DNA of 64,000 nt from Synechococcus sp. CS-1332 (GTDB lineage Bacteria > Cyanobacteriota > Cyanobacteriia > PCC-6307 > Cyanobiaceae), in NCBI RefSeq assembly GCF_025127995.1, contig NZ_JAHLYP010000041.1:37525-101524 (forward strand). Reading direction: 5' to 3'. Numbering within the stretch: the stretch's first letter is position 1; every line of letters begins with the position of its first letter. Of this stretch, positions 52,702 to 62,674 are shown in pieces. The position numbers and the translations under genes were made by a program. The notes beneath the pieces were generated by a model that saw only the letters and a list, made by a program, of their open reading frames with translations, was not told the DNA's origin and made no database searches.

Positions 52702-52947
52702 TCACCAATGGGTGGGGCTCTGCCATCAGCCGTCACCTCATGTCTGGCAGCGCTTGCCAGTTGATCCCTGAATGGCAGCACGACAGTGCTTCAACCCCTG
52801 GAATTGGGACGCTGAGCCCTGCCCTGGGTGGAGCTCCTAGGTGTTGGCCCGGAAACACGTCCCGGTTCCGTGGTGGAGGCAGGAACGACCAAATGGACTT
52901 CGGCGCTAAGGTTTGTGACTAACCTGGCAAAATCAGCCTCGAGGTTC

Positions 52948-53295
52948 ATGGTCACGATCGAAGAGCTCCGTAACAAATCCCTGCCCTTCGTGGCCGCTGA
53001 CGAGGAAGGCCTGATCGTCGAAATCAACGACCTGTTTGTGTCGATCTACGGATGGTCATTGGATGATCTCAAGGGCCAGTCGCTTTCCATGATTCTGCCA
53101 GCCGCGTATCAAGACGCTCATCACCTTGGCTTCTCACGCTTTCAGATGTTTGGTGAATCACAGATTCTCAACCATCCCCTGGAGCTGATGACCATCTGCA
53201 AAGACAGTCGAGCTATCAACTCCGAGCATTTCATTGTGGCCGAGCGCCGTGGGGAGAGCTGGGTGTTTGCGGCCACCTTGCGCCCGCTGACGTGA
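52948..53295 (+). CDS. Single PAS-domain protein
   Basis: 115 residues from ATG 52948; the upstream part of the open frame is not PAS-like. LPFVAADEEGLIVEINDLFV, then SIYGWSLDDLKGQSLSMILP and HFIVAERRGESWVFAATLRP form a complete PAS fold. No output domain. It ends 7 bases before the hybrid kinase gene, so it may act as a detachable sensor for that kinase. Ligand unknown; no cysteine of the LOV type is visible. The 246 bases upstream, divergent from the STAS gene, should hold promoters for both directions. Confidence 0.85.
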   Translation: MVTIEELRNKSLPFVAADEEGLIVEINDLFVSIYGWSLDDLKGQSLSMILPAAYQDAHHLGFSRFQMFGESQILNHPLELMTICKDSRAINSEHFIVAERRGESWVFAATLRPLT

Positions 53296-53302
53296 GGCTG
53301 GA

Positions 53303-54931
53303 ATGCCGGATCTGAATCTTCTCAGTCAGCTGCGCACCACCCTGGGGAGGCTTGAGGCGGCCTTGGGAGTTGTTGATGAGGCCCTCGTCTTCACCGATCT
53401 CAACGGAATCGTGGAGTGGACGAATGCGTCGTTTGATCGCTTTGTGGGCCTTACCCGCTTGCAGTGCCTTGCCAAATCCCTAAGTCAGATTGTTCCCAGA
53501 CCTCAGATCTGCGAACTGTCTGATCCCCAAGCCGGCCTACCGTTCTGGGCTTCAGGTTCAGAAGGAACCATCACCTGGGCGTTGCTGACTGAGCCTCCCC
53601 GTCGTGTCATCGAGGTGTCATGGGCCACCGTCAATCTCCCCAATAAGCCATCTCTGGTGTTCACGTTCAGGGATCGGAGCGCGATCGTCCAGGCCCAGGA
53701 CAAATTGATCGATGCCCGGGATCAGCTGGAGGACCAGGTGGCCCAGAGAACCCGCGAGTTGCAGCAGGCCCGTGATGTGGCGCTGGCAGCCAGCCAGTCC
53801 AAGACCCGGTTTCTGGCCAACATGAGCCATGAAATCCGAACCCCGCTGAACGCTGTGATCGGCTTGACCGACTTGCTGCTTGCCGGCTCCATGGAGGGGC
53901 AGCAACGGGAGATGCTCGAAACGATTCATGACAGTGGCGAGTATCTGTTGAGCCTGATCAATGACATTCTGGATATCTCGCAAATTGAAACCGGGCGCCT
54001 TGAACTTAATCCCAGGGGCTTTGAGATCCACTCGTTGCTCCAGGACCTTGCCAATCAATTCCAGCACCAGGCTTCTGCCAGAGGCCTCAGCCTGAAGCTC
54101 TACGTCCCAGCGGAAACTCCGAACTGGCTGATCGGCGATGATCTCAAGCTGCGTCAGATTCTTGTCAACCTCTTGGGCAATGCTTGCAAGTACACCAATC
54201 AGGGGGAGATTCGCCTCAGCGTTGAGGAATCTCGCAAAGAAGGCAACGAACTGACCCTGTTGTTCCGAGTTTCGGACACGGGCATTGGCATTGCCGCTGA
54301 GATCCTGCCACTCATCTTTGAAGAATTCATGGGCCATTCCAACCCAGCCCAGACCCATCAAAGTGCCGGCCTCGGCCTCGCCATCTGCTCAAGACTGGCC
54401 CATCTGATGGGGGGTGAGATCTCGGTCGACTCGCGCCTTGGCATTGGCAGTTCTTTTTCCGTAACTCTCCCCTTTGCGTTGGCGATGCCAGCGCATCAAG
54501 AGGCCACTGCCACTGGCATCAGTGAGCGCTTTGATTCGGTCATAAGAATCCTGGTTGCTGATGACAATCGCGTCAATCAACGGGTGCTGGAACTGATGCT
54601 GGCCAGACTGAATCTCACGGCAGAATCGGTGGGAGACGGTCATGCGGCCGTTCAGTCCGTCAAGGATGGAGGCGTTGATCTTGTGATGATGGATATTGCG
54701 ATGCCAGATCTGGATGGTGTCGCAGCCACGCGCCAGTTGCGCGCTGAGGGATACTCAGATGTCTACATCATCGCCTTGACAGCCTATTCCTTTGACTCCC
54801 ATCGACAGGAGTGCCAGGAGGCGGGGATGAACGACTTTCTCTCCAAGCCCCTTCGTCTCGCCGACCTCTGTTCGGCCTTAGATCGCTATCGTGAATGGCG
54901 CGACCTCAGGCGGGTATCCCCAGCGACCTGA
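53303..54931 (+). CDS. PAS hybrid histidine kinase with C-terminal receiver
   Basis: 542 residues. Coiled segment, PAS domain (~15-125; [20 protein letters not shown]), linker coiled coil, HisKA with [20 protein letters not shown] (His176), HATPase with [40 protein letters not shown] and [20 protein letters not shown], then REC with [31 protein letters not shown] (Asp464) and [14 protein letters not shown]. No transmembrane segment, so it is cytoplasmic. No HPT domain follows; the HPT of the H-NOX kinase could be shared. The preceding PAS protein is probably in the same operon. Confidence 0.93.
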   Translation: MPDLNLLSQLRTTLGRLEAALGVVDEALVFTDLNGIVEWTNASFDRFVGLTRLQCLAKSLSQIVPRPQICELSDPQAGLPFWASGSEGTITWALLTEPPRRVIEVSWATVNLPNKPSLVFTFRDRSAIVQAQDKLIDARDQLEDQVAQRTRELQQARDVALAASQSKTRFLANMSHEIRTPLNAVIGLTDLLLAGSMEGQQREMLETIHDSGEYLLSLINDILDISQIETGRLELNPRGFEIHSLLQDLANQFQHQASARGLSLKLYVPAETPNWLIGDDLKLRQILVNLLGNACKYTNQGEIRLSVEESRKEGNELTLLFRVSDTGIGIAAEILPLIFEEFMGHSNPAQTHQSAGLGLAICSRLAHLMGGEISVDSRLGIGSSFSVTLPFALAMPAHQEATATGISERFDSVIRILVADDNRVNQRVLELMLARLNLTAESVGDGHAAVQSVKDGGVDLVMMDIAMPDLDGVAATRQLRAEGYSDVYIIALTAYSFDSHRQECQEAGMNDFLSKPLRLADLCSALDRYREWRDLRRVSPAT

Positions 54932-54987
54932 CCCTTCGGCCGCCGCTGTTTCAACCCTGCACCCGCCCCATTGATGGTTCGCTGGGC

Positions 54988-55959
54988 TCACCCCGGCTGA
55001 GCCATTCCCGACAGCCTGGCCTGGTTCAAAGCCCCCGCGGCCCGTTGGAACAGATCCTGGAACCCCGTGTCATCGGACCTGAGGCAGGCCAAACCCCAGC
55101 TGACGGGCAATGGATGGCGGACGCCCTCCACCACCCAGCCATGGAGGGCCAGCCCGGCACGGACACCCTCAGCCAGGACTGTACCCTCCTGCCCCTCCAG
55201 GCCCGGGCACAGCACGGCGAACTCGTTTTCGCTGACGCGTCCGTAGAAGACACTCTCCCCAAAGTCCGTTTGCAGTTGCCTGGACACCTCCTGAAGCACC
55301 CGATCGCCTTGTTGTTGGCCGAATCGCACGCAGAAGCCATGAAGGTCATCAAGACCGAAGAGCATCAGGGTCATCGGTTCACTGCTCTGACGTGCCCGCT
55401 GGAACTCCAGCTGACCAGCATCGAAGAAGGGGCGTCGGTTCTTGAGGCCCGTCAGTGGGCAGAGATAGCCATTCCGCCGGGATTCCATGTGCTGGATCAC
55501 CATGCCGGCGAGGTCCTCCAGCAACTGTTGCTCATTGCCAGTCAGTTGCCTCGGCTGGGGGCTGATCACGCACAGGGTTCCCAGGTTGAAGCCAGAGCGG
55601 GTCTGCAGCGGCGCGCCGGCATAGAACCGAATGTGGGGATTTCCGGTGACCAGGGGATTGTCCTTGAAGCGCTCATCCTCGCTGGCGTCATTGACGACCA
55701 TGACCTCATCGGAGCAGATGGCGTGGGCACAGAAAGCCACGTCCCGGGGTGTTTCACTCGCCTCCAGACCCACCCGGGAGAGAAACCACTGCCGCTCGCG
55801 ATCGACCAGGGAGATCAGGGCGGTGGGCACGCCCAGCATCTGGCTGGCCAGACGGGTGATGCGGTTGAAATCCTCATCGGACTCCTTGTCGAGAATGTGC
55901 TGCTCTTCGAGGGCCGCCTGGCGCTCAGCTTCGTTGTCCGGTATCGGATAGGCGGACAT
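54988..55959 (-). CDS. GAF domain protein with degenerate GGDEF domain
   Basis: 323 residues from ATG 55959. GAF domain at ~25-165 (LDKESDEDFNRITRLASQML, ISLVDRERQWFLSRVGLEAS, PRDVAFCAHAICSDEVMVVN). The C-terminal GGDEF-like domain begins YLCPLTGLKNRRPFFDAG. The active-site motif is SENEF in YGRVSENEFAVLCPG instead of GG(D/E)EF. The first two glycines needed for GTP binding are missing, so cyclase activity is unlikely. It may bind c-di-GMP or a partner, or be a relic. It stands in an otherwise kinase-rich block and converges on the hybrid kinase. Confidence 0.85.
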   Translation of the reverse strand: MSAYPIPDNEAERQAALEEQHILDKESDEDFNRITRLASQMLGVPTALISLVDRERQWFLSRVGLEASETPRDVAFCAHAICSDEVMVVNDASEDERFKDNPLVTGNPHIRFYAGAPLQTRSGFNLGTLCVISPQPRQLTGNEQQLLEDLAGMVIQHMESRRNGYLCPLTGLKNRRPFFDAGQLEFQRARQSSEPMTLMLFGLDDLHGFCVRFGQQQGDRVLQEVSRQLQTDFGESVFYGRVSENEFAVLCPGLEGQEGTVLAEGVRAGLALHGWVVEGVRHPLPVSWGLACLRSDDTGFQDLFQRAAGALNQARLSGMAQPG

Positions 55960-56059
55960 CGCTCGGCGCAGGTTCGGTGGATGGGTCTTGGTCGTCGTGC
56001 GTCGGCCATTCTTCCCAGATAATTCAGTATGTCTTGCCTTGTCGCGGAGCCGGGGCCGC

Positions 56060-56914
56060 TCAGGGCAGCCAGGGCGCTTCTGAAAAGTCCGGATCCCGTT
56101 TCTCCAGGAAGGCATTGCGGCCTTCCTGGCCTTCGCTGGTCCGGTAGAAGAGGTGGGTGGCCTGGCCCGCCAGTTCCTGGATCCCCGCCAGGCCATCGGT
56201 TTCAGCGTTGAAGGCGGCCTTGAGGCAGCGGATCGCCGTGGGGCTGTGCTGCAGCACTTCCCGGGCCCAGGCCACCCCCTGGCGCTCGAGATCCTCCAGG
56301 GGCACCACGGCGTTCACCAGCCCCATGGCCAGGGCCTGATCCGCGTCGTAACGACGGCACAGGAACCAGATCTCCCGGGCCTTGCGCTGCCCCACCACCC
56401 GGGCAAGGTAGCCGGCACCGAAGCCACCGTCGAAGCTGCCCACCCGGGGGCCCGTCTGGCCGAAGACGGCATTCTCGGCCGCCAGGCTCAGGTCGCAAAG
56501 CAGGTGCAGCACCTGGCCGCCGCCGATGGCGTAGCCGGCCACCAGGGCGATCACCACCTTGGGCAGGCTGCGGATGATCCGTTGCAGGTCAAGCACGTTC
56601 AGCCGCGGCAGCCCGGCGTCGTCGAGGTAGCCGCCGTCGCCGCGGACGCTCTGATCACCCCCGGCGCAGAAGGCCCAGACGCCGTCGGCGGCCGGCCCCT
56701 CGCCGGTGAACAGAACCACACCGATGGTGGGGTCGTCCCGGACCCGGTTGAAGGCATCGCAGAGCTCCTGCACCGTGAGGGGCCGGAAGGCGTTGCGCTT
56801 CTCGGGCCGGTTGAGGCTGATCCGGGCGATTCCATCACCGCTGGTCTCGAAGCGGATGTCGGTGTAGGTGCCGGCGCTGGTCCAGCGCGGCAGGGGCGGG
56901 GGAACGGGGGTCAT
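56060..56914 (-). CDS. menB: 1,4-dihydroxy-2-naphthoyl-CoA synthase
   Basis: 284-residue crotonase-fold enzyme that closes the naphthoate ring in phylloquinone (vitamin K1) synthesis. The MenB-specific motifs are visible: [20 protein letters not shown] (bicarbonate/oxyanion region), [40 protein letters not shown] followed by [14 protein letters not shown], and [14 protein letters not shown]. Phylloquinone is the A1 cofactor of photosystem I. Its ATG overlaps the menD stop by four bases. Confidence 0.96.
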   Translation of the reverse strand: MTPVPPPLPRWTSAGTYTDIRFETSGDGIARISLNRPEKRNAFRPLTVQELCDAFNRVRDDPTIGVVLFTGEGPAADGVWAFCAGGDQSVRGDGGYLDDAGLPRLNVLDLQRIIRSLPKVVIALVAGYAIGGGQVLHLLCDLSLAAENAVFGQTGPRVGSFDGGFGAGYLARVVGQRKAREIWFLCRRYDADQALAMGLVNAVVPLEDLERQGVAWAREVLQHSPTAIRCLKAAFNAETDGLAGIQELAGQATHLFYRTSEGQEGRNAFLEKRDPDFSEAPWLP

Positions 56915-58734
56915 GGGGAAGGGATCGGCCCGGTCGCCAGGGAGGCGGCCATCGCTGCGGCCATTGTGCGCAGCCGCTGCCGCAGGGCGGCATCACGGCG
57001 CCGGTCGGTGCTGATCATCAGCAGCGCCATCGGCTGCTGCCGTGCCCAGGCCAGGTCGCTCTCCAGAGCCTCCAGGTTCGCAACCCGCCGGCCAGGCACC
57101 CCATGCACCGCCGCCAGCGCCAGGGGATCCACCGCTTGGGGCATGGCGAACAGGCGCTCGAAATCCATCGCCGCCGCCGGCTCGGTGCGGATGGGCAGCT
57201 GCTCGAAGATGCCGCCGCCGCCGTTGTCGATCAGCACCACGGTGAGCCGCCCCCGCAGCTGGCTCCGCCACAGCCAGCCATTGGCGTCGTGGAGCAGGGC
57301 CAGATCGCCGCTCACCAGCACCAGCTCGCCCAGGGCCTCGGCCAGCCCGCAGGCGCTCGAGAGGGTGCCGTCGATCCCCGAAGCCCCCCGGAAGCCGTGC
57401 ATCGCCCGCGTGGGGGCGCTCGGGTGGGCAAAGCTTTCCCAGTCACGTACCGGACTGCTGTTGGCCAGCAGCACCGGCAGCCCCGCTGGGAGCAGCCGGC
57501 TGAGCCGGCGGGCCAGGGCCGGCTCCCCCTCCTCGTCGGCCAGTTCCTGGTCCAGCAGCGCCTGCACAGCCGCCTCCGCCTGGCGCCAGCGGTCCGCCAG
57601 CGCCAGCGATTCCCCAGCGGCCTCGCCCGCCCCGGTGTCCTGCGGTTGCCCCGCCAGCCAGGCCGCCAGACCCTCGCCGCACTGGGCCCGCACCCGCCTG
57701 AGGGGATCGAGGGGGCGAGCATCCCCTTCACTCACCAGCACTTGGGGCCCGCCCTGGGCCGCCAGCCAGCGCTGCAGGCGACGGCTGGCCGGCAGGGGCC
57801 CCAGGCGCAACACCTGCAGGCCACCGATTGCGGCCGCGCTGGAGGAGCCCTCCGCCAGGATCAGGTCATAGGCGTTCACACTGCCGAGCCCCGGCAAGCC
57901 CCGCAGGCCCGAGAGGGCATCGGCTAGCAGTGGCCAGCCGCTGCGCCGCTGCCAGCGCCGCAGGGCTTCCACGTGGGCGGGCCAGGCGGCGGGGCTGCCG
58001 CGCCAGGGGCCGGCCACCACCACGCCGGGACGGTCCCGCTCCAGGGTCGCGGCGTCTCCGGTGGCGAAGCGGGGAGGTGCCGGCGGGCTGCCCAGCGGCG
58101 GCGTAACGCTGGCGTCCGGTGGCTGGCTGGTGAGCGCCGCGGCCAGCTGCGCCAGCTCCCCGCCGCCGGCATGCAGGGGTTCGGCGAAGGGCAGGTTGAG
58201 GTGGACCGCTCCGGCGCTGCGTCCGGCCCCATCCCCTTGGGCGGCGGCCAGGGCCGTGCTGGCAAGGGCCTCCAGAGACTCCGCTGCCATCGCCGCCAGC
58301 CCCTCGGGGTCCCCGCTGCCCAGCCAGCGGCAGCTGCAGGCCAGAAAGGCCTCCTGGTTGACGCTCTGGTTGGCGCCGCAGCCCTTGAGCTGGGCCGGCC
58401 GGTCGGCCGTGAGCAGCAGCAGGGGCAGGCCGCCGAAATCGGCCTCCACCGCGGCCGGCAGCAGGTTGGCCACCGCCGTGCCCGAGGTGGTGATCACCGC
58501 CGCCGGCTGGCCGCTGCCCCGGCCCAGGCCGAGGGCGAAGAAGGCGGCGCTGCGCTCATCGATGGCGGTGTGCAAGCGCAGGCCGCCCGGCTCCAGCAGG
58601 GCGGCGGCCACCGCCAGGGGCGCTGAGCGACTGCCCGGGCAGAGCACCGCATGGGCCAGCCCGCCTCGGCGCAGGGCACGCAACAGCGTCAGGGCGGCCT
58701 CCACATTGGCCAGTGATGACGGGGGCCCGGCCAC
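56911..58734 (-). CDS. menD: 2-succinyl-5-enolpyruvyl-6-hydroxy-3-cyclohexene-1-carboxylate synthase
   Basis: 607-residue thiamine-diphosphate enzyme of phylloquinone synthesis that joins isochorismate and 2-oxoglutarate. [20 protein letters not shown] and [20 protein letters not shown] near the N-terminus, [20 protein letters not shown] for substrate binding, and [15 protein letters not shown] with [17 protein letters not shown] for ThDP/Mg2+ binding all fit MenD. Start is a GTG at 58734. It diverges from signal peptidase I with only 53 bases between starts, so both promoters must be compact or shared. Confidence 0.95.
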   Translation of the reverse strand: MAGPPSSLANVEAALTLLRALRRGGLAHAVLCPGSRSAPLAVAAALLEPGGLRLHTAIDERSAAFFALGLGRGSGQPAAVITTSGTAVANLLPAAVEADFGGLPLLLLTADRPAQLKGCGANQSVNQEAFLACSCRWLGSGDPEGLAAMAAESLEALASTALAAAQGDGAGRSAGAVHLNLPFAEPLHAGGGELAQLAAALTSQPPDASVTPPLGSPPAPPRFATGDAATLERDRPGVVVAGPWRGSPAAWPAHVEALRRWQRRSGWPLLADALSGLRGLPGLGSVNAYDLILAEGSSSAAAIGGLQVLRLGPLPASRRLQRWLAAQGGPQVLVSEGDARPLDPLRRVRAQCGEGLAAWLAGQPQDTGAGEAAGESLALADRWRQAEAAVQALLDQELADEEGEPALARRLSRLLPAGLPVLLANSSPVRDWESFAHPSAPTRAMHGFRGASGIDGTLSSACGLAEALGELVLVSGDLALLHDANGWLWRSQLRGRLTVVLIDNGGGGIFEQLPIRTEPAAAMDFERLFAMPQAVDPLALAAVHGVPGRRVANLEALESDLAWARQQPMALLMISTDRRRDAALRQRLRTMAAAMAASLATGPIPSP

Positions 58735-58787
58735 CGGGGAACTCCACTGTTCAGGATGGGGGAATCATCCTGATCGACGGCTTCGCC

Positions 58788-59396
58788 ATGGACAGCGACT
58801 CCACCATCGCCAGGCCCGCCTCAGCCCCCCCGCGCAGCCCCAGCGGGCTGCTGCAGCAACTGGCCCGCCTGCTGCTTTGGGTGCTGCTGGCCCTGCTGCT
58901 GCGCTGGGCGGTGGTGGAGCCCCGCTGGATCCCCTCGGGCTCGATGCTGCCCACCCTCCAGCTCCAGGACCGGATCCTGGTGGAGAAAGTCACCCCCCGT
59001 TTCGGCTCGCGTGTGCGCACGGGCAGCATTGTGGTGTTCCATCCGCCGGCCCGGCTGCAGGAGGCTGGCTACGACGCCCGCTCGGCCCTGATCAAGCGGG
59101 TGGTGGCAGTGGCCGGCGACCAGGTGGAAGTGAGGGACGGCCAGCTCTGGCGCAATGGCACCCCCGCAGAGCCGGACTGGGCCCGTGAACCGATGGACTA
59201 CGCCCTGGAGCCCTTCGTGGTGCCCGCCGGCGCGGTGCTGGTGCTGGGGGACAACCGCAATGCCAGCCTGGATTCCCACCTCTGGGGACCCCTGCCGGAG
59301 GCGGATCTGATCGGCACCGCCATCTGGCGCTACTGGCCCCTGGCCCGGTTCGGTCCGGTTGGGTTCTCCTCTCCCCACGCAGGGGAAGCCTCCTGA
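58788..59396 (+). CDS. lepB: Signal peptidase I
   Basis: 202 residues. One N-terminal membrane helix (LLLWVLLALLLRWAVVEPRW), then the catalytic serine in IPSGSMLPTLQLQDRILVEK and the general-base lysine in ALIKRVVAVAGDQVEV. Box E GDNRNASLDSHLWGPL is also present. It cleaves Sec/Tat signal peptides on the periplasmic or lumenal side. I start it at the ATG at 58788, just before the helix. Cyanobacteria often have two lepB genes; whether this is the thylakoid one cannot be told. Confidence 0.95.
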   Translation: MDSDSTIARPASAPPRSPSGLLQQLARLLLWVLLALLLRWAVVEPRWIPSGSMLPTLQLQDRILVEKVTPRFGSRVRTGSIVVFHPPARLQEAGYDARSALIKRVVAVAGDQVEVRDGQLWRNGTPAEPDWAREPMDYALEPFVVPAGAVLVLGDNRNASLDSHLWGPLPEADLIGTAIWRYWPLARFGPVGFSSPHAGEAS

Positions 59397-59445
59397 AAGA
59401 CTGCGTTAGGGTGCGTGTCGTGTTGCAGCGCACACCGGACGGCAA

Positions 59446-59805
59446 ATGTTCAACCCGGAGTTCCTGACCGCCGACAACGAGGCGATCAGCGACAATTCGC
59501 TGATCCAGTACCTGCAGGAACAGTCCCCGGACGTGCTGCAGAGGGTGGCTCGCTCGGCCACCGGCGACATTCAGGACATCATCCGCCACAACGTCCAGGG
59601 CTTGCTGGGCATGCTCCCAGGCGAGCAGTTCGAAGTGAAGATCCAGGCCAGCCGTGAGAACCTCGCCGGCCTGCTGGCCTCGGCGATGATGACTGGCTAC
59701 TTCCTGCGCCAGATGGAGCAGCGCATGGAACTGGAATCGGCCATGCTCGGCAGCGGTGGTTTCGAGGCCGGCCTCGACGACGATCCCGGCGAGCTGGAGC
59801 TCTAG
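59446..59805 (+). CDS. DUF760 family protein
   Basis: 119-residue soluble, largely helical protein of the DUF760 family, limited to cyanobacteria and plastid-bearing eukaryotes. Features: NSLIQYLQEQSPDVLQRVAR, IIRHNVQGLLGMLPGEQFEV, and SRENLAGLLASAMMTGYFLRQMEQRMEL. Plant homologues are chloroplast stress proteins, but the molecular function is not known to me. It overlaps the convergent DUF4336 gene by four bases at their stops. Confidence 0.9.
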   Translation: MFNPEFLTADNEAISDNSLIQYLQEQSPDVLQRVARSATGDIQDIIRHNVQGLLGMLPGEQFEVKIQASRENLAGLLASAMMTGYFLRQMEQRMELESAMLGSGGFEAGLDDDPGELEL

Positions 59806-61010
59806 GGCTGAGGCTTGTGGCCTTGAAGGGCCTCCCCTGGCACCAGCCCCAGGCGCACCAGCGTTTTGTCGATCCCGGCCAGGGTTTGCCAGGACCCTTG
59901 ATCAGGCGCCCATTCCCCCGTCTCGATCCGATCCGCCAGGGCGGTGAGTTCCGACGCTGAGCTGGGCACGGGGGCCTCGTGGTGGGCCGGCACCACCCAG
60001 CGCAGATCCTTCAGGCCCGCCAGGAGCCGGATCCAGGCCACCAGGGCGGCCCTCTGGCGGGGGAACACCAGACGCTCCAGCACCGCCGCCACCTGCAGGC
60101 TGCTGCGGCCGCCCGGCGTCAGGGCCTTGAAATCCTCCTGCCAGCCGGGCAGCCAGCGGAACGGGTAGAAGCCGAAGTGGGCCCTGGCGCCCCGGCACCC
60201 CGGTGCCAGGCAGTGGCGCAGCACCTCGCCCAGGGGCGGCACCTCCAGGGGCCGGGGGCGCAGGTAGGTGGCGAACAGCACCATCCGCCACCAGCCCTTG
60301 CGGCGCCGCTCGGGATCGTCGAGCAGCGGTTCATCGCCCCGTTCGCGGCCATGGAACAGCAGCGGGGTGGGATCCAGGTTGAACACCTCCGGCGGTTCCG
60401 GCGGGATCGCCACCAGGGCATCGGTGAGCAGCAGGCTGCCGCTGCCCCGATCGAAGCAGGCGATCTCCAGGAAGGTGCCCAGCCCCAGCTCCAGGGGACC
60501 CAGAGGCAACCAGTCGAGCTGATCGCCATGGGGCACGCCATCGCTGAGCAGCACCTTGGTGCGGGAGGCGGGGAACCCCAGCCAGGCGGGCGGCAACGGC
60601 AGCGGGAAACTCCATTGCTCTGGCGTCACCCACACCTGGGCCCCGGGGAAGGCCCGGGCCATGGCCGGCACCGGCAACTTGTGCTCCAGCCCGGAAGCGG
60701 TGGGCAGCACGATGGTGCACACCCGGCCGTGGCGCTCCTCCAGGTCCCACAGGCGGGCCCGCACCTCGGCGGTGGGCGCCACCGGGGCATAGAGCAGCAG
60801 TCCCTCCCGCACCCGCAGCACCAGCATCCGGATCGGCACCGCCACGTACCAGACCCCCTGAACCTGCTCGAAGCTCCACAGCCTGCCGGCGATCAGCTCC
60901 CGCACCAGGGTGCGGCGGCGGCCATAGGGGTAGAGGGGCAGCAACGGCCACCAGGGCCAGCGTTGGTCGGCGGGGGAGGGCGTTGCAGCGATGCTGACGG
61001 AGTCGCTCAC
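59802..61010 (-). CDS. DUF4336 family protein
   Basis: 402 residues; the long cyanobacterial form of DUF4336. GVWYVAVPIRMLVLRVREGL, then LLYAPVAPTAEVRARLWDLE and VLPTASGLEHKLPVPAMARA belong to a metallo-beta-lactamase-like fold with altered metal ligands. The late ...RWVVPAHHEAPV keeps one His pair. No function is established. It starts with a GTG overlapping the mntB stop by one base, so it belongs to the metal-transport operon, which may hint at a metal-linked role. Confidence 0.85.
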   Translation of the reverse strand: MSDSVSIAATPSPADQRWPWWPLLPLYPYGRRRTLVRELIAGRLWSFEQVQGVWYVAVPIRMLVLRVREGLLLYAPVAPTAEVRARLWDLEERHGRVCTIVLPTASGLEHKLPVPAMARAFPGAQVWVTPEQWSFPLPLPPAWLGFPASRTKVLLSDGVPHGDQLDWLPLGPLELGLGTFLEIACFDRGSGSLLLTDALVAIPPEPPEVFNLDPTPLLFHGRERGDEPLLDDPERRRKGWWRMVLFATYLRPRPLEVPPLGEVLRHCLAPGCRGARAHFGFYPFRWLPGWQEDFKALTPGGRSSLQVAAVLERLVFPRQRAALVAWIRLLAGLKDLRWVVPAHHEAPVPSSASELTALADRIETGEWAPDQGSWQTLAGIDKTLVRLGLVPGEALQGHKPQP

Positions 61011-61879
61011 TAGGACGGGAATCGGGAAGCCCGCGGTGAACGGCGCCGCTGGGCCAACAGACCATGGCGAGGCGCCAGCAGGAAGCAGAGCAGGAACAGC
61101 AGCGTCTGCACCAGCACGATGCAGCCGGCGGTGGAGGCATCCATCCAGTAGCTCCAGTAGATCCCGGCCACGCTGGAGATCACCGCCGACAGGATCGAGA
61201 GCCAGACCATGCGGTCAAAGCGATCGGTGAGCAGGTAGGCGGTGGCCCCCGGGGTGACCAGCATCGCCACGACCAGGATGATGCCCACGGTCTGGAGGCC
61301 GGCTACCGCCGCCAGCGACAGCATCGACAGCAGCAGGTAGTGCAGCACGCCGGTGTGGAGACCGATCGAGCGGGCGTGGGTGGGATCGAAGCAGAACAGA
61401 AGCAGGTCCTTGCGCAGAACCACCAGAACGGTCAGCACCAGCAGGCTGATCAGCACGGTCTGGAGGATGTCGGAGGAGCTGATGCCCAGCACGTTGCCGA
61501 ACAGGATGTGCGACAGGTCGATGCTGCTGCGCACCTTGGAGATCAGCGTCAGGCCGAGGGCGAAGAAGCCGGTGAACACCAGCCCGATCACGGTGTCCTC
61601 CTTGATCCGGGTCATCTGCTTGATGTAGCCGATCAGGGCCACCGAGCCGACGCCGAAGACGAAGGCCCCCACCGCGAAGGGCAGATTCAGGGCATAGGCG
61701 ATCACCACGCCGGGCATCACCGCATGCGACACGGCATCGCCCATCAGGGCCCAGCCCTTGAGCGTCATGTAGCAGGAGAGCAGCCCGCAGACACAGGAGA
61801 CCAGGGTGCTGACCAGCAGGGCCCGCACCATGAACTCCTGCTGCAGCGGTTCGACCAACCAGGTGAGCAGGGTGGTCAT
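61010..61879 (-). CDS. mntB: Metal (Mn/Zn/Fe) ABC transporter permease, MntB/ZnuB type
   Basis: 289 residues with about eight hydrophobic segments, ABC-3 permease family. Landmarks: VCGLLSCYMTLKGWALMGDA followed by VSHAVMPGVVIAYALNLPFA, and TVGIILVVAMLVTPGATAYL, both typical of Mn2+/Zn2+ importers. Its ATG overlaps the ATPase stop by four bases. Gene order binding protein-ATPase-permease equals mntCAB of Synechocystis. Mn2+ is the likely substrate in a photosynthetic cell, but Zn2+ is not excluded. Confidence 0.92.
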   Translation of the reverse strand: MTTLLTWLVEPLQQEFMVRALLVSTLVSCVCGLLSCYMTLKGWALMGDAVSHAVMPGVVIAYALNLPFAVGAFVFGVGSVALIGYIKQMTRIKEDTVIGLVFTGFFALGLTLISKVRSSIDLSHILFGNVLGISSSDILQTVLISLLVLTVLVVLRKDLLLFCFDPTHARSIGLHTGVLHYLLLSMLSLAAVAGLQTVGIILVVAMLVTPGATAYLLTDRFDRMVWLSILSAVISSVAGIYWSYWMDASTAGCIVLVQTLLFLLCFLLAPRHGLLAQRRRSPRASRFPS

Positions 61880-62670
61880 GGCGCCTGCGGATCGGGGTCC
61901 GTGGCTGCTGCGGGTGTGGCCTCGAGCCGCAGGCCACCGAAGGTCAGGGCCAGGTTCTCGCTGGTGAACACCGACGCGGTCTCGCCGTAGGCCAGCACGG
62001 TCTTGTTGATCAGCACCACCTGGTCGCAGAAGCTGGTGACGTGGGAGAGGTCATGGGTGGAAATCATCAAGGTGCGCCCCTCACGACGGAACTGCTCGAA
62101 CAGTTCGATCATCAGCTTCTCGGTGCGGATGTCGACGCCGTTGAAGGGCTCATCGAGCAGCATCACCGAGGCGCCCTGGGCCAGGGCCCGCGCCAGGAAG
62201 GCCCGCTTGCGCTGGCCTCCGGAGAGGGCACCGATCTGGCGGTGGCGTAACGGCCAGAGATCCACCCGATCCAGGGCCTCCTTCACCGCCTCCCGATCGA
62301 CCGGCCGCGGGATCCGCAGCAGATTCATGGCGCCGTAGCGGCCCATCATCACCACCTCATGGACGTTGACCGGAAAGTTCCAGTCGACGCTTTCGGTCTG
62401 GGGGACGTAGGCCACCGCCCGGGCCCGGCGGGCCTCTTTCAGGGGCAGCCCGTTGATGGCGATGCTGCCGGCCGACGGGCGCACGAAGCCCATCAGCGCT
62501 TTGAACAGGGTGGATTTGCCGGCTCCGTTCATCCCCACCAGGGCGCAGATGCTGCCGGCATCGAGATGCAGGGAGGCGTCGTGGACGGCCACCACCCCGT
62601 GGTAATCGACACAGAGATGGAGGACCGAGATGCGCTCGTTTCCGTCGAGTAGAGGCTGGCCGGAGGGCAT
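61876..62670 (-). CDS. mntA: Metal ABC transporter ATP-binding protein, MntA type
   Basis: 264 residues from the ATG at 62670, four bases after the binding-protein stop. Walker A in ALVGMNGAGKSTLFKALMGF, Q-loop YVPQTESVDWNFPVNVHEVV, signature LSGGQRKRAFLARALAQGAS, Walker B MLLDEPFNGVD and switch His ISTHDLSHV are all complete. VDWNFPVNVHEVVMMGRYG after the Q-loop is characteristic of the Mn/Zn importer ATPases. Longer start in the same frame would run through mntC and is rejected. Confidence 0.94.
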   Translation of the reverse strand: MPSGQPLLDGNERISVLHLCVDYHGVVAVHDASLHLDAGSICALVGMNGAGKSTLFKALMGFVRPSAGSIAINGLPLKEARRARAVAYVPQTESVDWNFPVNVHEVVMMGRYGAMNLLRIPRPVDREAVKEALDRVDLWPLRHRQIGALSGGQRKRAFLARALAQGASVMLLDEPFNGVDIRTEKLMIELFEQFRREGRTLMISTHDLSHVTSFCDQVVLINKTVLAYGETASVFTSENLALTFGGLRLEATPAAATDPDPQAP

Positions 62671-62674
62671 GGGT

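Noticed and set aside
54985..55003. GGCTCA/TGAGCC hairpin at the end of the GAF-GGDEF gene as terminator
   Set aside because: Lies over the last codons, short stem and no T-run in either direction.
56153..57871. 572-codon plus-strand frame
   Set aside because: Antisense to menB/menD, both of which are well supported.
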